Source: Candidatus Rikenella faecigallinarum (GTDB lineage: Bacteria; Bacteroidota; Bacteroidia; Bacteroidales; Rikenellaceae). From it: 46,620 nt of DNA. The DNA lies in contig DXHL01000032.1 of the NCBI GenBank assembly GCA_019113395.1, positions 103,034 through 149,653 on the forward strand, read 5' to 3'. A model generated the notes under the pieces. It was not told the origin of the DNA, searched no databases, and worked only from the letters and a program-made list of their open reading frames with translations. The position numbers and the translations under genes are program-made. Below, one piece after another: positions 18,949 through 29,191 of this stretch (position 1 is its first letter; each line of letters starts with the position of its first letter).

Positions 18949-19218
18949 ATGAAAATCAAACCGTTAGCAGACCGCGTGCTCATCGAGCCGAAACCGGCAG
19001 AAGAAAAAACCGCTTCAGGTCTCTATATCCCTGAAACCGCCAAAGAAAAACCGCTGGCAGGAACCGTTGTAGCCGTAGGCCCGGGCACTGACGACGTGAA
19101 AATGGAGGTCAAAAAGGGCGACCAGGTACTCTATGGCAAATATGCCGGTACGGAAATTACCGTCGACGGCAAAGACTACCTGATTATGAAACAAAACGAT
19201 ATTCTGGCGATTATCTAA
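18949..19218 (+). CDS. groES: Co-chaperonin GroES (Hsp10)
   Basis: Forms the heptameric lid of the GroEL folding chamber. The 89 residues are normal for the short bacterial form. The conserved [39 protein letters not shown] contains the mobile loop that contacts GroEL. It ends in [13 protein letters not shown]. It is the first gene of the groES-groEL operon, with a 44-bp gap to groEL. Confidence 0.98.
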   Translation: MKIKPLADRVLIEPKPAEEKTASGLYIPETAKEKPLAGTVVAVGPGTDDVKMEVKKGDQVLYGKYAGTEITVDGKDYLIMKQNDILAII

Positions 19219-19247
19219 TCTGTTTCACGACACACACTTATTCTTAA

Positions 19248-20897
<1,650 letters not shown>

Positions 20898-20922
20898 TCG
20901 TCCGCTCGACCTTGCGATAAGC

Positions 20923-20965
20923 GTTCGGGGCTCACACCGTGATGGTGTGAGCCCCGAACTTTTTT
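20923..20965 (+). terminator. groESL terminator
   Basis: A perfect 16-bp stem GTTCGGGGCTCACACC (20923-20938 with 20944-20959) and a 5-base loop are followed by six T. Its 3' edge is 7 bp from the end of the convergent permease gene. Confidence 0.93.
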
Positions 20966-20971
20966 ATACCC

Positions 20972-21940
20972 CTACAGGACCAGATTGAACAGGTATCCTG
21001 AGAGAATAATAAAGCCTGTCACGGTACCGAAGAAAATGGCCACCAACTGCCATCGCATCACCTTTTTAAGGAGCATGGCCTCGGGGAGCGACAGTCCCAC
21101 CACCCCCATCATAAAGGCAATGGCCGTACCCAGCGGAATACCTTTGGCCACCAGCACTTCCACAATCGGGACGACACCGGCTGCATTGGCATACATCGGT
21201 ACGGCGACTCCGACCGCCAGCGGCACACTCCACCAGCGGTCACGAGCCAGATACTCCTCGAAGAACCCTGCGGGGACATAACCGTGCATCAGAGCTCCGA
21301 CAGCAATTCCAAGCAACACATAGAGCAACACACTGCGTACCACGCCGAGCGCCTCCCGCAGGATGGCGGGCAGTCGCTCGGCGAAGGAGGCATGTTGCTC
21401 CTCCCAGCGTTCGGTTTGGAGAGAGGCGTGCTGCTGTTGCTGCAGGACCCAGTCACTGAGGTAGCGTTCGAGTGAAAGATGTCCGAGCACCCATCCGCCC
21501 ACGGAGCCCAGCACCAGACCGCTCAGGATATAGGCCAGAGTTGCCTGATAGCCGAATGTTCCGAGGAACATGGCTACTGCCACCTCGTTGATAAGGGGCG
21601 AGGTAATCAGGAACGAGAAGGTGACCCCCAGCGGAATCCCGCCGCGGACAAAGCCGATAAAGAGCGGGATGGAGGAGCAGGAGCAGAACGGCGTGACAGC
21701 CCCAAAGAGGGCTGCCAGCAGGTATTGGAAGCCGTAGAGACGGTGCTTTGCGAGGTAGTTTCGCAACCGTTCAACCGGAAACCAGGCGTTCACAATGCCC
21801 ATCACGACGCTAATCAGGAAGAGGAGCAGGAGAATCTTGAGGGTGTCATAAAGGAAGAAGTGGAGTGCGGCAGCCCAGCGCACTGCCGGGTCAAGCCCCA
21901 TCAGGCCATACACCACCCAATCGGCAAAATCCTGTATCAT
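20972..21940 (-). CDS. ArsP/DUF318-type permease
   Basis: The 322-residue membrane protein has about eight transmembrane helices in two repeated halves of the PF03773 permease family. The diagnostic motif TPFCSCSSIPLF has Cys86 and Cys88, and a central soluble loop (about 165-200, Gln-rich) separates the halves. The second-half counterpart is VPMYANAAGVVPIVEVL. Some members (ArsP) export trivalent organoarsenicals; others have unknown substrates. It is the last gene of the arsR, disulfide-protein, permease set on the minus strand, 45 bp after its neighbour. That supports a metalloid- or thiol-related export role; the exact substrate is unknown. Confidence 0.87.
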   Translation of the reverse strand: MIQDFADWVVYGLMGLDPAVRWAAALHFFLYDTLKILLLLFLISVVMGIVNAWFPVERLRNYLAKHRLYGFQYLLAALFGAVTPFCSCSSIPLFIGFVRGGIPLGVTFSFLITSPLINEVAVAMFLGTFGYQATLAYILSGLVLGSVGGWVLGHLSLERYLSDWVLQQQQHASLQTERWEEQHASFAERLPAILREALGVVRSVLLYVLLGIAVGALMHGYVPAGFFEEYLARDRWWSVPLAVGVAVPMYANAAGVVPIVEVLVAKGIPLGTAIAFMMGVVGLSLPEAMLLKKVMRWQLVAIFFGTVTGFIILSGYLFNLVL

Positions 21941-21985
21941 GGTTCGTTCAGTCTATCTTCAGAACAGTTCACAAAAGCTCGAGGC

Positions 21986-22222
21986 TTACCACCCCAACAC
22001 CTCTTTCAACTCCTTTTCCGAGGGCACATGTCCCTTGATACGCACCACACCATCTACTACAACAGCCGGAGTCGTGAGAATACCTGCCGCCAGGAGTTGT
22101 TCCATGTCGGTTACTTTCGTCAGTTGCACATCGTCTCGTCCGGCCTCATCCACAACTTTTTGGGCTACGCGCCACGTGGCCTGACATTTGGCACACCCGG
22201 GACCATAGATTTTGATTTCCAT
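21986..22222 (-). CDS. Small thioredoxin-fold redox-active disulfide protein
   Basis: The 78-residue protein is the size of the glutaredoxin-like/redox-active disulfide protein 2 family. The active-site motif is GPGCAKCQ, with Cys10 and Cys13. A cis-Pro segment TTPAVVVDG follows, and the end is VPSEKELKEVLGW. It has no signal peptide and is likely cytoplasmic. It probably supplies electrons or handles a thiol-bound substrate for the adjacent ArsP-type permease, with which such genes are often paired (family knowledge). An operator-like repeat lies upstream, between it and arsR. Confidence 0.9.
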   Translation of the reverse strand: MEIKIYGPGCAKCQATWRVAQKVVDEAGRDDVQLTKVTDMEQLLAAGILTTPAVVVDGVVRIKGHVPSEKELKEVLGW

Positions 22223-22266
22223 TGTTTTACTTGTTTTAGGGTTTGTATTTGGTATTCACTCTGATT

Positions 22267-22291
22267 GTTCGTTATTCGCCTAATTACGAAC
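22267..22291. promoter_or_regulatory. Second ArsR-type operator-like repeat
   Basis: GTTCGT (22267-22272) and ACGAAC (22286-22291) are inverted half-sites identical to those in the arsR upstream palindrome, but 13 bp apart. The repeat lies in the arsR to disulfide-protein gap, so it could give the downstream genes their own regulated promoter. Confidence 0.45.
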
Positions 22292-22330
22292 ATAAAAGGT
22301 AAAAAATCCCTCCTTTATCGTAATTATCAA

Positions 22331-22663
22331 CTACTCACAGCATCCCTTGCCCGCAACACTTCCCGCCGGCTCCTCGGCAAAAAAGGCAGCAAACAACCTC
22401 CGCGCCTCCTCCCAGTGCTGACGATGAATGCAATATTTCACCTTCGGGGCCTTAATCTCCCCCTGAATCAACCCCGCCTCTTTGAGCTCCTTGAGGTGCT
22501 GCGAGACAGTGGCTTTCGCAATGGGGAGCACCTCGTGAATGTCGCCAAAGAAGCAACTGGGCTGCCGCAACAGGAACTGCAGTATCGCAATGCGTGTGGG
22601 ATGTCCCAGCGCCTTTGCCACGCGGGCAATCTGCTCGGGATTGAGTGAATCTTTGGTTTTCAT
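22331..22663 (-). CDS. ArsR/SmtB-family transcriptional regulator
   Basis: The 110-residue winged-helix repressor has the recognition-helix region AKATVSQHLKELKEAGLI (residues 49-66) after LGHPTRIAILQFLL. Members repress their own operon and let go on binding metal(loid) or on thiol modification. Cysteines that could sense an inducer are Cys37 (QPSCFFGDI), Cys78 (KVKYCIH) and the C-terminal pair Cys108-Cys109 (GKGCCE). The classical ArsR CVCDL motif is absent, so the ligand may differ from As(III) or may use the C-terminal pair. It is the first gene of the set, and a near-perfect palindrome overlaps its promoter. Confidence 0.93.
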   Translation of the reverse strand: MKTKDSLNPEQIARVAKALGHPTRIAILQFLLRQPSCFFGDIHEVLPIAKATVSQHLKELKEAGLIQGEIKAPKVKYCIHRQHWEEARRLFAAFFAEEPAGSVAGKGCCE

Positions 22664-22674
22664 GGAGGTGTGAT

Positions 22675-22698
22675 ATTGTTCGTAAATATACGAACAAT
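22675..22698 (-). promoter_or_regulatory. arsR operator/promoter palindrome
   Basis: ATTGTTCGTA and TACGAACAAT form a 24-bp palindrome with a single mismatched central pair, 12 bp upstream of the arsR ATG. On the minus strand its centre reads TATATTTA, close to the TAnnTTTG -7 box, so bound repressor would cover the promoter. This is an expected place for autoregulation by ArsR. Confidence 0.78.
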
Positions 22699-22752
22699 AT
22701 CCGATTCTACAACCAGCAGGTAAAGTTTCCGAGAATATCCTTCGCCTGGGCG

Positions 22753-22795
22753 AAAAAAACAGGCGGGTGGCAGAGCCATAGCTCTGCCACCCGCC
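22753..22795 (-). terminator. Terminator of the esterase-like gene
   Basis: A perfect 15-bp stem GGCGGGTGGCAGAGC (22762-22776 with 22781-22795) with the loop CATA is followed on the minus strand by TGTTTTTTT. It lies 26 bp past the stop at 22822. Confidence 0.92.
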
Positions 22796-22821
22796 GCATC
22801 ATAAAGAAGAAGGCCAGCCTG

Positions 22822-24195
22822 TTACTGAATAGTTACATCGACAGATGCGGGGTAGAGACGCATCGGGTCATAGAACTCGGCACAACTGTTCACCAAATTA
22901 TCCGCATTAAGCTCTACCATACCCTTGAAAGCCTCGCGGCCATTGACCATCACGGTGACCGGCTGACTCAAATCGACCAGTTGGTCATTGAGGTAGATAA
23001 CCACCTCTCCTTTGGTGGCCGGAGTATAGGTTTTGGCATAACGGAGCGGAATCCCCATCGCATCGGACTCCGTAACCTTGTAGGTCACAGTCGTCACCGT
23101 CAGGTTCACCGTATTCCCTTCAATGTTCATTTCGTAGCACGAACGCGACGAGGTATTGTCGTTCGAACGCTGCTTCACATAAAGGTTGTAGAAGCCGTTG
23201 CGATACTGCCCGTCCATTTCAAAGTTTTCCCAGAAGAAATATTTGGGATAGGGATTGCGCGTATAGCCCTTCATCCAGGGCGTGGTCGGCGTGTAGTCAA
23301 TCGTGGTATGGGTAGCCCCCGGTACCACCTGCACGTTATGGACATAGTAGCCGGGATGAAGTCCCTCGAGGCGGTCAAACTCTTCGAGCGTATTTTGGGT
23401 CAGGACATTACGCGAGAAGGTCTTGTCCTCGCTTCCCGTGCGTAGCGAGAAGGCGATGTTGGCACAGTTTTCAGCGGGTGCATTTTGCAGCGGTTCTCCC
23501 CCGGCAATCGGTCCGGCAGCAGCCAGATAGTCCGCATAGAACGATGCGAGCCGCTGGCTTCCGTAACCACCTTCCGAGATGCCGAAGAAATAGACCCGAT
23601 TGGGGTCTATTTCGCCCGAGATGAAGGCCTGACGCAGGAGTTTTTCCCAAGCCCGCTGCTTGGCCACCTGCCACCAACGGTAATAGTTTCCTTCGTTGGG
23701 AATCTGCGGAATGAAATAGGCTGACGGTGCATCATTAAATCGCGAGCAAATCGTGTAACCCGTACTCCACTCGTGAGCTTTGGGCCCCGAGCCGTGCATA
23801 TAGACAAAGAGCGGCCACCCGGCGTCGGGTTTTGCGGTTCCTTTGGTCCCATAGTAATAGGGCATCACCGCATTCGGTTCATACTGCGTAAGGTCAAAGC
23901 TGCCGCTTTGGGTTTGGGTCAGCGCCTTCAACTCGGCCAATTTGTCTTCGGTAAACGAGCCGTTGGCAGCCCGCCACGAATTCCAGACGATTTCCTGCGT
24001 TTTGGACACCTCGTCGGCTGTGAGCGGAGCCGATGCCGTGTACGGAGCCGTCGAACCATTCAGACAGGCCGTAAAATATTCGACATAGGAAGTGTTCGTT
24101 TCTCCGTAATCGGGCGGAGGAGGTGTAGTGCTTTTAGCGCTGCAGTTCCCGACCAGCATAGGTAGCAGGCCCAGTAAAAAGAGTGTTTTTTTCAT
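22822..24195 (-). CDS. Exported alpha/beta-hydrolase (esterase-like) protein, probable lipoprotein
   Basis: The 457-residue protein has an N-terminal export signal (MKKTLFLLGLLPMLVGNC), then a Pro-rich linker (STTPPPPDYG). The hydrolase core has an oxyanion-type YMHGSGP near residue 140 and the nucleophile elbow GISEGG near residue 215, in YFFGISEGGYGSQRL. A candidate catalytic His is in PGATHTTIDY. The C-terminal 130 residues look like a separate beta-rich region (KGEVVIYLNDQLVDLSQPVTVMVNG). It resembles PHB-depolymerase/feruloyl-esterase-type hydrolases; the substrate is unknown. The lipobox VGNC has Asn at -1, unusual for signal peptidase II, so soluble secretion is possible. Confidence 0.78.
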   Translation of the reverse strand: MKKTLFLLGLLPMLVGNCSAKSTTPPPPDYGETNTSYVEYFTACLNGSTAPYTASAPLTADEVSKTQEIVWNSWRAANGSFTEDKLAELKALTQTQSGSFDLTQYEPNAVMPYYYGTKGTAKPDAGWPLFVYMHGSGPKAHEWSTGYTICSRFNDAPSAYFIPQIPNEGNYYRWWQVAKQRAWEKLLRQAFISGEIDPNRVYFFGISEGGYGSQRLASFYADYLAAAGPIAGGEPLQNAPAENCANIAFSLRTGSEDKTFSRNVLTQNTLEEFDRLEGLHPGYYVHNVQVVPGATHTTIDYTPTTPWMKGYTRNPYPKYFFWENFEMDGQYRNGFYNLYVKQRSNDNTSSRSCYEMNIEGNTVNLTVTTVTYKVTESDAMGIPLRYAKTYTPATKGEVVIYLNDQLVDLSQPVTVMVNGREAFKGMVELNADNLVNSCAEFYDPMRLYPASVDVTIQ

Positions 24196-24221
24196 ATTGG
24201 GTTAGTTGTGATGTGAATACA

Positions 24222-24229
24222 CAAAGATA
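24222..24229 (-). promoter_or_regulatory. Promoter -7 box of the esterase-like gene
   Basis: TATCTTTG on the minus strand matches TAnnTTTG, 27 bp before the start codon. A TTG-containing -33 candidate (GTTG, 24248-24251) lies 18 bases further upstream. This is one of the better-spaced promoter candidates in the window. Confidence 0.55.
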
Positions 24230-24267
24230 AGGATTGGCCGCACAGCACAACCAATCCTTCAAAAAAA

Positions 24268-25065
24268 TCAAACCGATATGGGCGCTTTGATACCCGGCCA
24301 CGGGTCATATCCTTCGAGGGTAAAATCTTCGTATCGGAAGCTGAAGATATCCTTCACCTCGGGATTGATGCGCATCGTGGGGAGGGGACGCGGCGTACGC
24401 GCCAATTGGGTTTCCACCTGCTCCAGGTGGTTCAGGTAGATATGCGTATCGCCCAGGGTATGGATAAACTCTCCGGGTTGCAGCCCCGTCACCTGAGCCA
24501 TCATCATGGTCAGCAGGGCATACGAAGCGATATTGAAAGGCACCCCGAGAAAGAGGTCTGCCGAGCGCTGATACAACTGGCAACTGAGTTTTCCGTCCGC
24601 CACATAGAACTGAAAAAGGGCGTGGCAGGGCGGGAGTGCCATGTTCGGGATATCAGCCACGTTCCAGGCACTGACAATATGCCTGCGGCTGTCGGGATTG
24701 TGTTTGAGCGACTCGACCAGTTGCGCAATCTGGTCGATATGCCCTCCGTCGGGGGTCGGCCAACTGCGCCACTGATAGCCGTACACGTGCCCCAGGTCAC
24801 CCGTTTCGGGGTCGGCCCACTCATCCCAAATGGTCACACCGTTATCATTCAGGTATTTGATATTGGTATCCCCGCTGAGGAACCAGAGCAGTTCGTGAAT
24901 TATCGACCGCAGGTGGAGTTTTTTAGTCGTCAGACACGGGAAACCTTCGTTCAGGTCAAAACGCATCTGATAGCCGAAAACGCTTATCGTTCCCGTCCCC
25001 GTTCGGTCGCTTTTGCGAATACCGTGGTCGCGGACGTGCCGCAACAAATCCAAATAGGCTTGCAT
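24268..25065 (-). CDS. thyA: Thymidylate synthase
   Basis: Methylates dUMP to dTMP using methylene-tetrahydrofolate, which it oxidises to dihydrofolate. The 265 residues are the standard length. The nucleophile is Cys147 in [12 protein letters not shown]. Other motifs are [12 protein letters not shown] near the N-terminus, the phosphate-binding [33 protein letters not shown] and [12 protein letters not shown]. It lies 65 bp downstream of the class A PBP gene on the same strand, so co-transcription is possible. folA, which recycles the product, is not adjacent. Confidence 0.98.
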   Translation of the reverse strand: MQAYLDLLRHVRDHGIRKSDRTGTGTISVFGYQMRFDLNEGFPCLTTKKLHLRSIIHELLWFLSGDTNIKYLNDNGVTIWDEWADPETGDLGHVYGYQWRSWPTPDGGHIDQIAQLVESLKHNPDSRRHIVSAWNVADIPNMALPPCHALFQFYVADGKLSCQLYQRSADLFLGVPFNIASYALLTMMMAQVTGLQPGEFIHTLGDTHIYLNHLEQVETQLARTPRPLPTMRINPEVKDIFSFRYEDFTLEGYDPWPGIKAPISV

Positions 25066-25130
25066 ATACTCTGTCTTCTAATCCGTTCCGCCCCCTCACA
25101 CCACCTCCTCGACTCTGCCGTCATAAACGG

Positions 25131-27524
25131 CTATTGAAAAAACTCATCGACTGCTCCGTCGCCGCTTCCCGTAGCAGATGTTTCAGGCACCTCGATAACC
25201 TGTTGCGGGTCGCAATCGTATTTCACGACTCCAATCGGTTCCATAAAGGTATCGTCCATGCGAATCCCGAGGGATTTGTCGGCATAGACCTTTGTCATGA
25301 AAAGCCCGAAAATGGGCAATGCGACCCGCGAGCCGTCCGCCGCACTCTGGAGGTGTGTGGCGGGGTCTTCGCCTCCGACCCATGTGGCAGCCACCACCTG
25401 CGGCGTCACACCCATAAACCAGGCATCGGCATTGTTGTTGGTGGTTCCCGTCTTCCCGCCAATGTCACCGCTCAGGTTGAACTGGTAGCGCAACCGTCCG
25501 GCCGTTCCCGAGGTGACGACCCGTTTCAACATGTCGAGCATGGTGTAGGCCGTCTGTTCGCTGATGGCATCATGGGTTTGCGGCGAGAAGGAGGCCAGCA
25601 CATTCCCCTGCTTATCCTCGATACGGGTCACGAAGATGGGGTCGGTGTGCACCCCCCGATTGGCAAAGGTACTGAAGGCACCCGCCATCTCGAAGACCGA
25701 CACCTGCGGCGTCCCGACACAAAGCGCATACACGGGGTCAATATAGCTGTCGATACCCATTTTGTGAATCATGTCGGCCACGGCCTGCGGCTGAGCCTGT
25801 TTCATAATCCAGGCCGAGTAATTGTTTCGGCTGTTGGCCAACCCCCAGTAGAGCGGGTGGAGTTCGCCCTCCTGTTCCACATTGCCCGCCTCTTTGGGCG
25901 ACCAGGGTCCCTGCGGGGTTTCGATGGTTACCGGCAGGTTCGGCACCAGCGTACAGGGATTGTACCCAAGTATGTCGAAAGCAAAGGTGTAGATAAAGGG
26001 TTTGATGGTGGAACCAACCTGTCGTTTGGCCTGCCGCACCATGTCGTACTTGAAATTGCGGAAGTTGGTACCGCCCACGTAAGCCGTCACATACCCCGTC
26101 GAGGGGTCCATGGTCATAAAGCCGGCCCGCAGGAACGACTTCATGTGCAGAATGGAGTCTTTGGGCGAGAGCACGGTATCGCGTTCACCCGCATAGGTAA
26201 AGACACTCATCGGGATGGGCTTTTCGAACTCGGCCAGCACCCGTTCCTCGTTCATCCCCATGTGCAGCAGGGCACGACCGCGGTCGCTCTGGAGCATGGC
26301 ACGCCGCATAATCTTCTCCTGCTCGCTTTTGGGAATGCTGTAGAAGATGGTTTTGGTATTTTTCCGTTGGCGGTCGAAAAGCGGCTGGATGGTTTTGGAC
26401 ATATGTTCCAGCACGGCCTCTTCGGCATACTTTTGCATCCGAGAGTTGATGGTGGTGTAGATTTTCAGCCCGTCCTTATACAGGTTATAGGGCGTACCGT
26501 CGGCTTTGGTATTTTTATGACACCAGCCGTAGAGGGGGTCGTTCTCCCAACGCTCGAGTTCCTGTTCGTAGTCCCATTCGGTGAGGAACTGTTTGCGAAC
26601 GGGTTTTTCGGCCGTCATGTACTGGCGGAGCATCTCGCGGAAGTAGGTTGCCGTTCCTTCGTTGTGGGAGACGGGATTGTAATCGAGCTCGATAGGACGT
26701 GCCGTGTATTCGGCCACTTGCGAACGGGTCAGGAAACCCGCACTTCCCATACGTTCCAGCACCGTATTGCGCCGTTGGAGCGCCCGCTCGGGATTTCGCA
26801 CCGGGCTGTACCGCGTCGGAGCATTCACCACCCCCACCAGCAGAGCAGCCTCTTCGGGCGTGAGTTCCGCCGGAGTCTTGTTGAAAAAGGTCGCTGCCGC
26901 CGACTTGATGCCGTAGGCGTTCGACCCGTAGGCCACCGTATTGAGATACATCGCCACAATCTCCTCTTTGGTGTAGTTGTGTTCGAGCATCACGGCCGTT
27001 ATCCACTCTTTGAGTTTGGAGATGACCAGTTTCCCGACCTTGGCCAGTCCGGAGCTGTTGGTGGTGTCACGCGGATAGAGGTTTTTGGCCAACTGCTGGC
27101 TGATGGTCGAGCCCCCGCCCTGTCCGCGGTCACCCAGCAAGACGGTTTTGACCCCCACACGGGCCAACCCCTGAAAGTCAATCCCCGAATGGGTATAGAA
27201 ACGGGCATCCTCGGTAGCAATCAGCGCAGCCACCAGATTGGGCGACAGGTCGCCATAATCGACATACGAACGGTTTTCGATAAAGAAGTTCCCGATATTC
27301 TCGCCATCGGCCGAGATGACCTCGGTAGCCAGATTGCTGCGGGGATTTTCGAGTTCTTCGAACGTGGGGAGTTTCCCGAAAGCCCCCAGCCCGATTAAGA
27401 GCAGCAGGATACCCAAGATGGCGGGAGGGATAATCAGCACCGTCCAAAAGACAACCGTAATGCGACGATGATGTGCCGGGTCGGCAATGTAGTTTCGTAT
27501 TTTGGTGAAGGTTTTGTTAGCCAT
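25131..27524 (-). CDS. mrcA: Class A penicillin-binding protein (PBP1A type)
   Basis: Bifunctional peptidoglycan glycosyltransferase/transpeptidase anchored in the inner membrane. The 797 residues comprise one transmembrane helix near 22-48 (VVFWTVLIIPPAILGILLLLIG), a GT51 domain with ATEDARFYTHSGID and RGQGGGSTISQQLAKNL, and a transpeptidase domain with the nucleophile motif STIK (residues near 500), SRN as the SxN motif, and KTGT (GGKTGTTNNNADAWFMG). No PASTA or other C-terminal domain is seen. The ATG at 27522-27524 gives a short basic cytoplasmic tail (MANKTFTKIRNYIADPAHHRR). A TACCTTTG promoter box lies just upstream. Confidence 0.95.
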   Translation of the reverse strand: MANKTFTKIRNYIADPAHHRRITVVFWTVLIIPPAILGILLLLIGLGAFGKLPTFEELENPRSNLATEVISADGENIGNFFIENRSYVDYGDLSPNLVAALIATEDARFYTHSGIDFQGLARVGVKTVLLGDRGQGGGSTISQQLAKNLYPRDTTNSSGLAKVGKLVISKLKEWITAVMLEHNYTKEEIVAMYLNTVAYGSNAYGIKSAAATFFNKTPAELTPEEAALLVGVVNAPTRYSPVRNPERALQRRNTVLERMGSAGFLTRSQVAEYTARPIELDYNPVSHNEGTATYFREMLRQYMTAEKPVRKQFLTEWDYEQELERWENDPLYGWCHKNTKADGTPYNLYKDGLKIYTTINSRMQKYAEEAVLEHMSKTIQPLFDRQRKNTKTIFYSIPKSEQEKIMRRAMLQSDRGRALLHMGMNEERVLAEFEKPIPMSVFTYAGERDTVLSPKDSILHMKSFLRAGFMTMDPSTGYVTAYVGGTNFRNFKYDMVRQAKRQVGSTIKPFIYTFAFDILGYNPCTLVPNLPVTIETPQGPWSPKEAGNVEQEGELHPLYWGLANSRNNYSAWIMKQAQPQAVADMIHKMGIDSYIDPVYALCVGTPQVSVFEMAGAFSTFANRGVHTDPIFVTRIEDKQGNVLASFSPQTHDAISEQTAYTMLDMLKRVVTSGTAGRLRYQFNLSGDIGGKTGTTNNNADAWFMGVTPQVVAATWVGGEDPATHLQSAADGSRVALPIFGLFMTKVYADKSLGIRMDDTFMEPIGVVKYDCDPQQVIEVPETSATGSGDGAVDEFFQ

Positions 27525-27544
27525 GCGAATCGGTTTTCAAGGGA

Positions 27545-27552
27545 CAAAGGTA
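27545..27552 (-). promoter_or_regulatory. PBP1A gene promoter -7 box
   Basis: TACCTTTG on the minus strand, an exact TAnnTTTG box, lies 21 bp before the ATG. The leader would be only about 15 bases long. No TTTG -33 box is visible. Confidence 0.5.
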
Positions 27553-27718
27553 CAACTTTTTGACACTCCGACGATGCCCGCAGGTCAGGAACCCGGACAA
27601 CTCTATCCATAACGTCTTCTCTTCCCCCTGTCGTATCCCATACCACCCTTTTCATCCGAATACTCTTTTCGACACTCCGTCCCCCGACTTTCCGGACGGT
27701 CGATTTACAAAAAAATAA

Positions 27719-27750
27719 CCCCAAAATTTGGGGCATATGCCGTACCTTTG
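27719..27750 (+). promoter_or_regulatory. Alkaline phosphatase promoter with upstream palindrome
   Basis: TACCTTTG (27743-27750) is an exact TAnnTTTG box 23 bp before the phosphatase ATG. Where the -33 region should be there is instead a perfect CCCCAAA-A-TTTGGGG palindrome (27719-27733), preceded by a run of A. The palindrome is well placed to be an operator or activator site. The gap to the PBP gene (27525-27772) holds only these promoters. Confidence 0.5.
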
Positions 27751-27772
27751 GGTACGATTAACCCAACAAACC

Positions 27773-29098
27773 ATGAAACGCATCCTGTTTTTACTGTTGT
27801 TTTTGGGGAGCCTCGCCAGCTACGGCAGCGAGCGGCCCAAGTACATTTTTTACTTCATCGGCGACGGCATGGGCCACAATGCGCTGGCCCTGACCGAGGC
27901 CTGTCTGGCGGAAGCGTCGGGGGATTCGGTCGGATTCTCGGCACTTCACTTCACGCAATTCCCGACCGTAGGTTTCGCCACGACGTGGTGCGCCAACCGC
28001 CGCACGACCGACTCGGCTGCAGCCGGAACGGCGCTGGCCACCGGCCAAAAAAGTTCAGTCGGAACGATAGGCATGAATGCCGCCCGTTCCGAGGCGCTCA
28101 CCAGCATCGCCTCAACCGCCCGCGAGCTGGGTATGCGCACGGGGGTCGCCACCTCGGTGAGCATTGACCATGCCACTCCTGCCGCTTTCTACGCCCACCA
28201 GCCAACCCGTAACCTCTACTATGAGATTGCGCAGGAGGCTCCGACCACGGGGTTGGACCTTTATGCAGGCGCGGGTTTCGTGAAACCGGAAGAAAACGGG
28301 AAACCCTCCATATACGAATCCCTAGAGAAAGCGGGCTACCGCCTCACCCGCGGCGACCGCGCGATTAGCGGTCGCCGCGCCGTACTGATGCAGGAAGAGG
28401 GGTGCAACCCGGCTAACCTGCCGCTGGCCATCGACCGACAGGAGGGCGACCTCTCGCTGCCGGCCATTACGCGCCGTTCTATTGATTTTCTGCAGCAGAA
28501 CGGTGGCGAACGCAAAGGATTTTTCCTGATGGTCGAAGGGGGACAAATCGACTGGGCAGCGCACAGCAACGACGCGGCATCGCTGGTAGAGGAGGTCAAG
28601 GACTTTGACTCAGCCATCTGCGTAGCTCTGAACTTCTACCACGAACACCCTGACGAAACGTTGATAGTCGTTACGGCCGACCACGAGACCGGCGGTCTGG
28701 GGCTGGGAACAGGTCATCTGGGCTACGACACCTATTATGGTCTTTTGAGCGCCCAACGTTGTTCCGTCGGCACGCTTTCGACAGCCCTTTCGCAGGCGGC
28801 CGACTGGTCGGCCGCCTGCGAGACGCTGCGCGACAGCCTCGGTTTCGGCACCCGAGTGCCGATAACCGAGGCCGAATGGGCAGAGTTGGCCGCCGTGTAC
28901 GCTTCCCGCCCCAAGAAAACGGCTGATGCAGCCGTTGCCCTGCTGGCCCGTCACGCCGGGGTAGGCTGGACCACAGGGGCACATACGGCAACCTATGTGC
29001 CCGTTTTTGCCATAGGCGCTGGCGCCGAGCACTTCGCCGGACGGCTGGACAACACGCAAATCGCCACCCGTTTACAAAAACTCATCGCCGGGGAGTAA
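27773..29098 (+). CDS. Alkaline phosphatase
   Basis: Periplasmic metal-dependent phosphomonoesterase of the PhoA family. It is 441 residues from the ATG at 27773, which opens a clear signal peptide (MKRILFLLLFLGSLASYG-SE). A frame open 15 codons upstream would place residues before the signal peptide and was not used. Metal site 1 starts with IGDGMG (Asp31). The nucleophile is Ser81 in RTTDSAAAGTALATG, and later metal ligands are in VSIDHATPAAFYAH, EGGQIDWAAHSND and TADHETGG. It has no neighbouring phosphate-regulon genes. Its promoter region carries a distinctive palindrome, so conditional expression is likely. Confidence 0.94.
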   Translation: MKRILFLLLFLGSLASYGSERPKYIFYFIGDGMGHNALALTEACLAEASGDSVGFSALHFTQFPTVGFATTWCANRRTTDSAAAGTALATGQKSSVGTIGMNAARSEALTSIASTARELGMRTGVATSVSIDHATPAAFYAHQPTRNLYYEIAQEAPTTGLDLYAGAGFVKPEENGKPSIYESLEKAGYRLTRGDRAISGRRAVLMQEEGCNPANLPLAIDRQEGDLSLPAITRRSIDFLQQNGGERKGFFLMVEGGQIDWAAHSNDAASLVEEVKDFDSAICVALNFYHEHPDETLIVVTADHETGGLGLGTGHLGYDTYYGLLSAQRCSVGTLSTALSQAADWSAACETLRDSLGFGTRVPITEAEWAELAAVYASRPKKTADAAVALLARHAGVGWTTGAHTATYVPVFAIGAGAEHFAGRLDNTQIATRLQKLIAGE

Positions 29099-29135
29099 AT
29101 TTTTATTTTATCACGCTAAAAATCGCGATTGGGAT

Positions 29136-29167
29136 TTTGAAATGCCATAAAATTTATGTTACTTTAT
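29136..29167 (+). promoter_or_regulatory. Candidate promoter of the small HTH-protein gene
   Basis: A TTTG -33 box (29136-29139) is separated by 20 bases from TACTTTAT (29160-29167), a partial match to TAnnTTTG. Just upstream is the perfect palindrome AATCGCGATT (29121-29130), a possible operator. Confidence 0.4.
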
Positions 29168-29191
29168 AGAGAATTTAAAACCTAACCGCTT

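Noticed and set aside
27728..27772. Upstream start for alkaline phosphatase.
   Set aside because: It would put 15 residues before a normal signal peptide and overlaps the promoter box at 27743-27750.
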